DNA of 64,000 bases from Sphaerolaimus hirsutus. Its lineage: Eukaryota > Nematoda > Chromadorea > Monhysterida > Sphaerolaimidae. Shown here piece after piece: positions 12,601 through 24,600 of the stretch. The notes under the pieces were generated by a model that saw nothing but the letters and a program-made list of their open reading frames with translations, made no database searches and was not told the DNA's origin. The stretch is taken from the NCBI GenBank assembly GCA_964036195.1, contig OZ038458.1, positions 16,567,832-16,631,831 of the forward strand, read 5' to 3'. The position numbers were made by a program, and so were the translations under genes. Position 1 is the first letter of the stretch. Every line of letters begins with the position of its first letter.

Positions 12601-15600
12601 TACTCGGCGGACTTGATACTCTGCCCTCGCACTCATTTATGTCTCACGTTGGAAGCGTGCCAATGATGATAAAGCATGCGATTTTTGTATGAAGATGAAA
12701 AGAAAACTTATTGTTGTAAAAATTAACGTATAGTGTTATAACAGAGATGACTTTTTCAACTTTTTTATGAAAATCGCATGCGTAAAAAATCGTTGGCACG
12801 CTTCCAACGGGAACCACGCGTGCAGGGTATAAAGTGATTAGAGTATACTGTATTACATTCAATTGTAGACATACCTCCAATAAAAGGTACCCTCTAATTG
12901 GAGGTGCGGTTTTTATTGTTTTTCGTGACGAAAAAATACCACTTGTGTTTTGTTGAACCGCAACTACAAATATTCCAATTTTCGAATTTTTTATAATTCT
13001 ACATTTTTACATTTTTTGAAGCAATAAAGGAATACTGCTTTTGTCTCGCGTTATTTTACACAACAAAATAATTTTGTTACGACTTTCGAATAACATCCCA
13101 AACTGCATTTCACCCCATCCAGGCGGACTGCTCGTCCGGCGAGGACGAGTCGGCCAACTGCAACAAAGAGGTCGACCAGTGTCCGGCGGACCATTTCCGC
13201 TGCGCCAACGACCATTGCATATTCAAAGCGTGGCTGTGCGACGGCGCCGACGACTGCGCCGACGGGTCGGACGAGAGCGCCGACCAGTGCGGCGTGGAGA
13301 AGACCGAAGTGCACACTTTTAGGCAGGCCATCAATAAGTGCCCGTATGGACACGGTCCGTGTCCGCAGTCCCTCACTGTGTGCATTCCGTGGGATCAGGT
13401 GTGTTTTGTGGGGTGTTGCAGTACCTACGGTGGTCTCCAAATCGGGGGAAATGTTTCTTCTGCGTTGATTTAGCTAAGTTTGATTTTTTCTGTTTTTCAA
13501 AGTCGAAGGATCTGGTCAAGGAAAGCGACACTGATGTAGACAACGATTGATTGGATATTACCTTTTCATACTTTTATGCCCACTTTCACATAATTTTAGA
13601 GCCATTGGGTTTTCCCTTCTCAACATTTTTCAATCTATTGCGATCATTTTCCATCTATCAGTTTTTCCCAATTCCATGCCTATTGTCGAACGCTCTCAAC
13701 CATCCCTGAAAAGTTTTTCCAGCTACGATATTTACACTCGGGGAAATGGTGCTCCAATCATTGTCACAAATATGCATTTTTCCCGCAGTTCTGCGACGAC
13801 TCTCCCAAATGCCCGAACGGGTCTGACGAGGGGGGCGCGTGCGCCCGCGGCGACCTGTGCGCCATAGCCGACTGCGCGTTCCGCTGCGCCATGACGCCGC
13901 GCGGCGCCCAGTGCACCTGCCCATTCGGCTTTGAACTCGCCGCCAACAGCACCACCCACTGCGACGGTATGTTGGAGTCTTATTATAGTGACAGATTTCT
14001 GCGCTGGAGTTTCGTTTATTTGGATCTTGGGAAGTAACAAAGTTTGGATGGTAATAACAAAAGAAAAGCGATTTTAACCACGCGGCGGCAATGAAGTATT
14101 GGTTGCATTCAGGATGAGTACATATTCAGAGTTTTGGGGTAAGAGGGTTTATTCATCAGTCACCCAAAATTCTGCATACGGTCATTTAGTCGTTGGTGAT
14201 GAGTAGTTACAAAAGTAAATGAGTCATAGAATTACGAGAAACAATCTGGTAAATATTTACTTGCATAAAATGTGTGCATGTCACGATACACACATCCTGA
14301 ATGCCACATTTCTACCCACGAGATGCTTTTAGTATTTATAAATTGTTGTGTAATTTGTCAAATTGTTTCTCGCTAATCGTAAGTGTATTTCAATATTTAT
14401 TTACGTCATGTTGTGAGTATTTGATTCATTTATCGACATTCATTTGGCGGCATCCACGATTAGTCACACTTTGCATCATGCATCACACAGCTATCTTTAG
14501 TTTTGTCTAAATGTAGGGTGTCAGCGAGCAACAGCCCACATGGTCACCGCTTAGGTGCTGGGCAGGCTCTGAAATCGGCACATGTTGTGCATGGAGCACA
14601 GCTGCCTGCCGTTCATGTTCGGGTACTTGAACATGTTGCGCACGTCGTCGGACACCAGGTCGATGGTGTTCTCGCAGTCGGCCTTGAGCGTTTTCAGCAT
14701 CCTGCCGCACATGGCCTCCTTCAGCGAGCGCTCCACGTCGTCGTCGCCCGCGTTGAACACCTGAATTATTTGGGAGTTGTCTCGTTTTTTTCGCAGTGTT
14801 TTTTATCTGCGGTATTTAATTTCTCCGGTTCAGGGACCTGATTTAATTCACCCGACAGTATTTAAAAAATATATTCTGGAAAGTGTACACATCGCGTTTC
14901 CAGTGTTCCCTTTAGCTACCAAACTGGTATGCAGAGCTTTATTGATCAGGACCAGGGTTGGCAAAATCTCAGAAAAAAATAAAAATAAAATAAAAATAAA
15001 ATGGAAAATTTGAGAATAAAATAAAATAAAATAAAATGGAAAATTTCAAAATAAAAATAAAAATTGTATAAAAATTCGAATTTTTGTAAAAATTTTGTAA
15101 AATTGTATACAAATTCATCTTTTTGTAAAAATTGTATAAAAATTCATAATTTTTGTAAAAATTTTCTTTTCTTGCTTATGGTTCAACACATAGGCGGCGT
15201 AAGTGCTTGTACGCTTGTGAATGTCACAAGCGTGATTTTTGGTGTCACAAGCAGAAATTTCACTGTCACATTGTGACATTCACAAGCGTGTATTGTACAA
15301 ATGTGAATGAAAGCTCAAAATCGCTACAATCGGTTCTATTTAGCCAATTTTCACCCTTATAATCACTATTTTCATCTATATACATGGTTATATACCTATT
15401 TTTAGCCAATTTTACTTATATTTACAGCGATTTCAAAATTTTTGGCTGACTGCCAACTTCACATAAGGGCTCAAGGTGTCACAAGGTGAACTTTTGGTTA
15501 ATGTGAATGTTACAAGCGCAAATTGGGACCCTGCGCCGCCTATGGTTCAACATGTTTATCCATGGAGCTGGATCAGTACCAAGCCCTGTAAAGTGTCAAA

Positions 15601-18600
15601 TGTCATATGAAATGTCATGCAAAGCATCAATCGTCAAGACAAATGTTAAGTAAAGTGTTAATTGTCATGGCAAATAAGAATTAAAGTGGCAATTGTCAAG
15701 CAAATTGTATTCAAATCATGTTTTGTATCCAAATCTTGTTGTTGGTTTTGTATCCAAATCTTATGTCAACATTTGGTCACAAAAAATAAGATCTGGATAC
15801 AAAAACATAAGATTTGGATACAAAAACACAAGATTCGGATACACAATTGACACTGCATGACATTTATCATGACAATTGACACTTTGTTTGACATTTGAGA
15901 TGTCAATTGACTCTACTTTACATTCATCATGACAATTGACACTTTGCATGACATTTTACAAATGTCCCTGCACACTCCAGTACTCCTTCTACTGAAAATG
16001 CAAACCATTATTATCAATAATTGTTACTTATTGCATGCAACTACCTACTGCATGTAAGTTCTGCAAAGTAATGGAAAGATTTGTCACCCGTTTTTCATGT
16101 TTAGGTCTAATTATTAAGTTTTTCTGGCCTTGCATGCAAGATTCTGATTTTTTGTAAAATTTCTGTACATTTTTGTAAAAATTTTGTAAAATGGTTCTAT
16201 TTTATTATTTTATTATGATTTTGGAATAAAATAAAATAAAATAAAATGAAACAAGAATAAAATACAAATAAAATACATTTTTATACAATTTTTATACAAT
16301 TTGTATACAAATGATTTTTATAAAACCAACCCTGATCAGGACATTGTGAATATACATGGTCGGGCTGAAAAGTCCCCGGGCAGTGCTCGCCATTCGCGCT
16401 AGGGGTAAGGTACGGTCATAAAATTTTAACACGTTAATATATCATCTGTTTTGAGTTTTCACGCAAAATTTCGCCCCTCTAGCTCCACCCACTGCGGAAC
16501 TGTAAGGGTTACAATTTCGGTCATTTTGTACTGATGTACAAATGGTGCTCTAGCTCAACGCTGCTTTAAGTTGTGATCATGAAACTTTGGCTAGTGTAAG
16601 CCACCAGTGTTGGCAATGTGCCAGCACTAACCAACATTAGCTATGATATCATAAGCCTAGTCCATATTGCCATTACTGTCACTACTACCAAATTCATCAT
16701 TCTGCCTCTACGGTTGGTCAATACAGGTTAATACAGGAGGCGTTTTTCATGCACACTGCTGTTGAACACAGGTAATGTGTCCACTACAGATTAGTAATGA
16801 AACACAAATGAAATTTAATTGACATAATTATTTACTGCACATTTCAAAACAACATTAAAATCATTGCAATACAACACGATCTCAGATGATCACCAAAAAC
16901 ATCCATCACAGTTCCCACGTTTCTTGCACATCACCCTGATTTGCATATTAATTTTACCTTAAAAGCAATGATGTTGATAAAAGTGTTGAATACTATCAGC
17001 ACATTGCCAACACTGGTGACTTACACTAGCCAAAGTTTCATGATCACAACTTAAATCAGCGTTGAGCTAGAGCACCATTTGTACATCAGTGCAAAATGAC
17101 CGAAATTGTAACCCCCACAGTTCCGCAGTGGGTGGGGCTAGAGGGGTGAAATTTTGGGTGAAAACTCACAACACCTGATATATTAACGTGTTAAAATTTT
17201 ATAACCGTAGCTTACCCCTAGCGTACATGGCGAGCACTGCCCGGGGACTTTTCAGCCCGACCATGTACATATTTTAGCTAAATAAGTCCAAGAAATCTGG
17301 CTGCCCGAACAATGTCCCAGCGAATAAGTTTCGGATTAGGGCTCACCTGCTCCATGAACTGTTTGTTCAGCAATAGTTCGTAAGCTTCAGAGGTATCTTC
17401 CTTGAGCATGCGTTGAAGGCGGCTATCGATATCTCCTGGAAAGTTATAGGTAAATATATCCGTGTAATTAAATTCCGTCCACTGTTTTCCACTCACTGGC
17501 AGATTCCGAATCCCTGACTTGTGGATTTTCGAGGCTGTATTGGCGCCAATTGTCCAAGTGGTTGACGCACGTGTCGCACACCAGTTGCGCGCGTTCAATT
17601 TCACCTGGTGAAATGGCATAGCGCTAATGGATATCGATAATTGGGGATACTCACAAACATGGGTTTTGTAAATTTGGACCTCCGCGGGGGTTCATATAGA
17701 AAGCAAATCGCTCCTTCGGAGGGATAGGTAGCTGAAAAAAAAATTTTTTTGGGGTGGGTCGCGGGGGTTCAATATATAGGGTTTTCCGAGGTATAGAAGG
17801 AAGAAAAGGGAGAAAAATGGCTAAAAGTAGGTGAAAAATGGCTAAAAATGAGTATATAATAAGCACATATATAGCCAAAATAGGCGATAATGAACATGAA
17901 CTAGCGATTTTGGAGGTGAAAAACTATAAAAAGGTACGAAAATTAGCGATTTTGAGCAAAAATTGGCGAATTTTTTTCAAAAATCGCTCCAGATAGATAG
18001 ATAGCTGGACGATTGGGGGGGGGGTTTCAGGGGATGTAGCCAAAAAATTTGTTTCCGGGATAGGCCCTCCACACGCTAGTTGACGCCAAAATTAGCGTCA
18101 ACTCAGAGTCAACTGGTCAAAAATTCAATTGACTCTGAGCCATTTACAATATGTATCCAAAAAAAAACCTTCTTTCATTCTACATCAATCGACTTCTCAA
18201 TATTTCTTAATCAACACAGGTAAAAAATTAAAAATAGTTATACTTAAAACAGTTGACTCTGAGTTGACTCAATCGACTTCTAAAAAGTAGCGTCAACCAC
18301 CGTGTGGAGCGCCATAGATAGATAGCTGAGCGGGTCTCCGGGATAGATAGATAGCTGGTGGATTTGGGACCCCCCCCCCCCCAACCCCCTCCCCCCCTAC
18401 TAAACCCCTGCTCACAAACCCTGTAAAATGTAAAATGTCATGCAAAGTGCCAAAAGTCATGTAATCGTTTGCCATTCTACAGGGCATTTTACATGACTTT
18501 TATTATTTTACAGGGGTTTACAGTGTGGCACTGTTTTTACTGTGTTGACAAACTCACTCATATCATTCAGACGCAGTACATGTTCAGATCGACAGATCTG

Positions 18601-21600
18601 TCTGCAAGCCTTTTCCTTTGTCACAGAGTCCGTCCTGCGGCTGTTGGGGTTAGGTACAATGTGGTGTAGGCACCAAATTTATGTCAAGGATTAAAAAGCC
18701 ACCAATTACGTAGTGTCAGGGTTCTACAAGATCAGGATAGTATTCATATTCATATTGTTGTAGCAAATCCCTAATTCGTAGAAAACTTTGAGATGTGTGC
18801 CCCTTTCATCGTGTTCACGGAAATTCAAACATGACTAAACTGATTTAAAATGGAAAAAATGACTCAAAATGGGTCACATGGATGCATGGTGGTCAACGGG
18901 TGAACTGCAAAATGTCATGCAAAGTGTCAAAAGTTATGTAAAAGTGGCCTGTAAAATGTAAAAAAAACCCAAACAGTTTACTGGCTGTTTGACATTTTAC
19001 CAGGAATTTTACATTACTTCTGACACTTTACATGTCATTTTACATTTTACAGGGTCTTGGAGTGGCACCAGTAGCGAGTGTTGTGTCGATGTTTCAAGTT
19101 TTGCAAATTTATTGAGGTCACGCATTTTCAATATTTTTGACACATAAATACATACATTGTTTCTACATAAACTTTGTTAATTATTATTCATAAGATAGAT
19201 AGGTAGTTGATTGATCTGTGGGTATTACTGTAAAGTAGCTCAAGCTTTCGCCTCGTCATACTTGTAGCCTGAGACTGAGTAGGTAAATATCTATCCCCAT
19301 CCACGAGTGGCTCCCGATTAGTGTGGAAAACGAACCCTGCACTGCCATGATGTTGCCTGCGGCTGTCAGATCTGCCGAGCCTCAACTGACTAAAGTTGTG
19401 CAGTATGGTTTCCCACGCGTCCAGACACAGCGCGCAGTCCCTCAGTTGGAACTCTGGGGGCACTCTCGGACCCTGTAAAATGTCAAAGGTCGGACAGTGT
19501 CAAAAGTCATGTAAAATGCCCTGTAAAATGGCAATAAATAGAGTTAGCCATGTTACAGGGCATTTTATGTGACTTTTGACACTTTGTCTGAAATTTTACA
19601 TTTTACACGGTATTTTACAGGGTCTGAGAGTGGCACCTGGTAGATCTATGCTGTCGCGCGATGTGCGCTGTAGTGCATTCACACCAAGCGTTCCTATGCA
19701 CAGCGACAACAGCACAACTGTGGTCGACTGCATGATAGCCGCTGCTCGACTGCAGTGCTGTAAATGCTGCACTCGCTCGAATTGACAGACAGTGAAACTG
19801 ATGAAGTTTTGATAGGAAGTTTCTTGCTGTCTGTTTTATACGCCAGACAATTTCCTGTGATATCGTCTGTTCTTATCACCGTTGTTTGCTGCGGACTTGT
19901 TGCAGACTGATGTTGATTAATGTGAATTTTTGTGATTAATTTCTCTTAATTAATTATGCACACTTCGTTGCGCGAAGTGAGCGCACCTTATCAAGCAGAG
20001 TTTACATAAATATTTACAATTTAAAAAATAAAAATACACTTTGCAGATATTAACGAGTGCGAAGACCCGAGCAAGTGCAGCCAAACATGCCAAAACACAA
20101 AGGGCGGCTACCAGTGTCAGTGCGACGAGAATTTGGGCTATGTTCTGCTGCCGGACAAGCGCACGTGCAAGGTCCAAAATGGCTCCCAGGATATGAGGTT
20201 TTTTTAGTTGTTTTGTGCCCAAAATCAGTGACCTCGCTTAGTGTGTAACTTTAGTCGCATCCAATATCGAGCATATTTGTTGGTGTCCAAAATTATTGTA
20301 AACCGAGCTTTGTAACCAGTTTCCCACTCTAGGTTTCAAAGACTATGTAACAAAACTTTTTCTGCAGGCTTTACGTGTCAAATCGCAACCGCATTTACTG
20401 GTCGGACGCGGCGTTGGACAATTGGCGTACTTTCGCAGCGCCAGTGGAGAACGCCATTGCTCTGGCGTGGGATTCGGTTGAAAACAGGATCTATTGGTTA
20501 GTTTGGATTTACCAAATACTGTGTGAATCATAATGTGTTAAGAGACTAGGGTTGGCCGATGTTTTTTATTAAAAAAACGTTGTTTTTTTAAAAAACGACG
20601 TCCGAAATGTTTTTTTTTAAACAACGTTTTTTTAATAAAAAAACGTTGTTTTAAAATAAAAAAAACATCGAGTTAAAAAAAAGTTTTTTTTTCCAACCCT
20701 ATAAGAGACACAATTAATTTCGGTGACTTGGATTAGGTAGGATTCCTAATTAGTAAGTAGAAGTTAATTACAAATGGGCCACAATTTATATTTGTTGCAG
20801 CTTTATTGGCAATTAATTAGGGCAGCAAAATCGAGCAGTAATAAAAATACTATGGGCTCATGCTAGCAAGAAAATCCTAAAAATCAACAAGTGACGTGAA
20901 AATAGAAAAGCGGGCAGAAAACGAAATGCCTATGAATCATTTCCTATAGAAATTCGGCAATCTACACATTTACAGGAAATGCTTTGTCTACTCCAATCGT
21001 TGGACCCTAGCTAAATATAAACATTCTTGGCGCCAAAAAACCTAAATACTACGAATTTACCTACATAGGTAGATGGAAAAGCGATATGCATGGCTGGGGA
21101 ATTTATAACAATGTCTTGTAAATATAACAGAATTTTTTTGCAAAAAGTTCGACTTTTGGTTCGAAAAATTAAGTTTTGAGAGGTAGTGCAGAGTTGTGTT
21201 GTTTTGCTCCTGGCATGCATCTGTAAGTTGTTCCAGTTGTGGTATATTTACCACTCACCGCAAGATAGGCTTGACAAAAACGCATCTAAGATTCTTTAAC
21301 CAAAGTATCAATAGCTACTGCACACACAGGTCAGACATCAAAGCCAAATCAATCTTCTCCGCCAATGCGAACGGCACCAACGTGACCACGTTCATCAACT
21401 CGGGCCTGGACATCACCGAGGGCATCGCGCTCGACTGGCTCGGCCGCACTCTGTACTGGGTCGATTCCAGTTTGAACACGCTCGAAGTGGCCAGCCTCAC
21501 CCCGCCTTATTACAGGTGAAGTATTTAGATTTGTTGTATGGTTTTGATTGTAATTGGATTCATACTTTTTACATCAAGTCCTCGAATAAGATTATCCTCG

Positions 21601-24600
21601 AATAAGATTACCCTTGAATAACACCCCCCCCCCCCTGCTGGCCGAATGCAAGTGCTGGGTGTAAAACGAAAAATACGAACGTATGTTAGACTACGATAGC
21701 GGCAGCAGATACATAATGTGTACACAGTGCATAAATGAGGCGTCCAATTCTAAAAGTCGACCCAAAATATGAAAATTTTGAGTTAGGCCAGGAAACGTCA
21801 TCTGGGGGTACTCCCGCAAATTTTTCATAATTTTCCATAAATTTTGTGACCTCATATGCCCATATGGTAAAGTGCCAAATTTGACATTTTTGGGAAAAAT
21901 GTAAAAAATTTGGGCAAGAAGTCGACAAGTCCACTTAGTTTTGGGCTAAAAGTCGACAAGTCCACCTCCCTCCCGCAGTCTTATTTTATGGGAAAAAACG
22001 CAAGAAATGTGATAAGTCCATCATGGACGGCAAGGGCCCATTCCGCATCAAAAACCATTCCGCACATGTGCCCATCCCGCAAATTATGTGACCCATCCCG
22101 CAAATGTGCCCATCCCGCACACAGGTGATGCAACTTGCGGGATGGGCACATTTGCGGGATGGGCAAAAATGCGGAATGGGCTTTTTTGCGGAATGCTACA
22201 CTGTCATCATGGACACCGATTTCTAAAAGTCGACAAGTCCATAAATTTTCCATAAGGCAGGCGCAACGCGGGCGGGAACAAAAATGTTGTCTCGTGCAAG
22301 AAGTCGACAAGTCTATTTCCCTCCCCAAAACAGTTTTGTTTTGTCAGAGTTGAATTTTTTCGACACCCAATTTTTCACATATACGTTGAGAGCAGGGGCT
22401 GAAAATTTGACACTTTATTGTTAACATTTGGAATTTAATGTTGAGCATGAGAGAGCGCCATTGGACACGCACCACGGACCTGGAATTGGAAATGAAACTT
22501 AAAATGCGATTTACATGCGAATCGCATTTTGTGGACTTGTCGACTTTTAGAATTAGACGCCTCAAATACATACCGACATGCGTTTTTCGCTGGTTATATA
22601 CCTATCTGGATTACATGAATTGATGAAATTGATTGTATGGATAAATTTTTCCCAAAATTTCTAAGAAAAAAATAACTCCTCCCCTTGAATAACTTCTCCC
22701 CTTGAATAGCTCCTCTCCTTGAATAACTCCCCCATTGAATAACTCCCCATCAAAACCTCTGACGAAACTAGATGAATTCTGTAAATCTCATTGTCCCACT
22801 GTCACTCGAATGTGGACACTGTGCAGAACGGTGCTGATCGACCAGGACATCCAGCAGCCGCGCGGCATGGCCGTCGACCCCACCGTGGGCTACATCTTCT
22901 GGACAGACTGGGGGCAGCACCCGAGGCTCGAACGCGCCGATTTGGATGGGTCCAATAGAAAGGTAGGCGCAGTTTACTCATTCCAAGATTTGCGTACCTA
23001 ATCCTTCAATGGTGTTGCTGTGATGTGACGCGCCAGATAGTGTTGAAAAGGGTGAGGTAGACGCATGCATGCTCCTTGAACCCTCCATTTGCCACAGTGC
23101 TTTTCCATAAGCATTGAATAATCACTGGCAGATGTAAAAACTTTAAACTATGACAAAATGTAGAAAATTTGAAGGTTCCTTTTATATTCATATTTTTGCC
23201 AGGATTTTCATGAGAGATTTGGTTATATTTGCTCTTTTTGAGAGATTTCTGAGATTTTCTATGAAAAAATCAGAAATTTTAAAAGATGTCGCATTTATAT
23301 TTATTTTCCGTGTCGCATTTATATTTTTCGGTGTTATTTCAGCTAGATTCAATCATCGTTTTCACAGATTTTTTGAGATCATAAATATTTAATCATATTT
23401 TCTCAAAATCAACCATTTTCGATGGTATTTATTTTCTATAATTTATATGACGACCGCCAAGGATAGAAAGATACTAAATATAAATAGTTTCCTCAAATTT
23501 AACCCGCATTTACTATATATCCAGTCCACAATACCTCAACGTGAATTTTTCAGGCGATAGTCACCGAGAAAATATTCTGGCCCAATGCAATCGCAGTTGA
23601 TCTGGCAACAAAGCGAATCTACTTTGCTGATTCCAAACTGGATTATATTGATTTTGTCGACTATGACGGTGGCAAGAGAACTCAGGTTTTGGCATCTGAT
23701 AAGGTTCGTCACTTACTAGTGCCCTCTAGTAGCTCATTTTCAGCTTGAATTTTCAGCACACACAGTAGTTGACATCAAAATTCATGTCAATTAAATTTTG
23801 GTTAATTATTTGATTTTCAAAGTTCCTATGTGATAGAGCATACTACTATTAGTAAATTTCGTATCGTGAAACTAAATTTTCATTGTTTCTGATGCTTTAA
23901 AAAAGTTGTGTGATGTTTTTAAATAAATTTTTATTTTATTGACATTAAGTTGACATTTATTTACATAGTCAACCAGTGTGTGTGGGCCCAATACTGCGAT
24001 CACAACTTTATTTTTGTAAAAAAACACACGCCCACTTTGCAGGTGGTGCAACATCCGCACTCGCTGGCGATCTACGAGGACCACGTGTACTGGTCCGACA
24101 GACGGCTGCAGAACGTCCAGATGTATGCGAAGTATCCTAATGGGACGGCGGGCGGCGGCGAGGCGGGAAGTGGCTCCCTCTACCCCAGCCACTCGTTCAG
24201 CAAGGCGCTCGGTGTGCTCGCCGTGCATCCGGTACTCCAGCCGAAAACCAGTTGGTTTTTATTTTTTACTTTTTTATCTTTTGGTGTTGCGTTGGTCATT
24301 TTGTGTGTGTTTTACAGACGTGTGTGATAAACCTGTGATGTGTGTGATAAATTTGTTATATTTACTCCAGAGTCGTCGGCCTGCGCGACCAAAGGCACTG
24401 CGTGCAGTCACTTGTGCCTCGGCCGCACCACCAAACCGTTCTTTTCGTGCAAATGCCCCATGGGATATTCAATAGATGAAACTATGTCCACCTGTGTGCT
24501 CGCGGTGCGTACTTTTGACTTCAAAGAAATGTGTTCTACGCCTGTATTAGGTCATGATTGACGCCATTTTGTTGCAGAGTGGCCGTTTCGTAGTCGTGGC

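Larger units (their letters stand above)
13967..20046. other. 6.1-kb receptor intron hosting an antisense gene and many elements
   Basis: Contents in order: 13967-14396 nothing recognised; antisense saposin-type gene 14551-19733; hAT-like element 14953-16334; mariner-like MITE 16358-17262; a GATAGATAGCT-type repeat 17640-18060; ACTAGTTGACA hairpin 18061-18315; introner-family copies at about 18413-18535, 18897-19065 and 19454-19636. A promoter for the antisense gene lies near 19834. The remaining 19842-20046 shows nothing. Confidence 0.7.
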
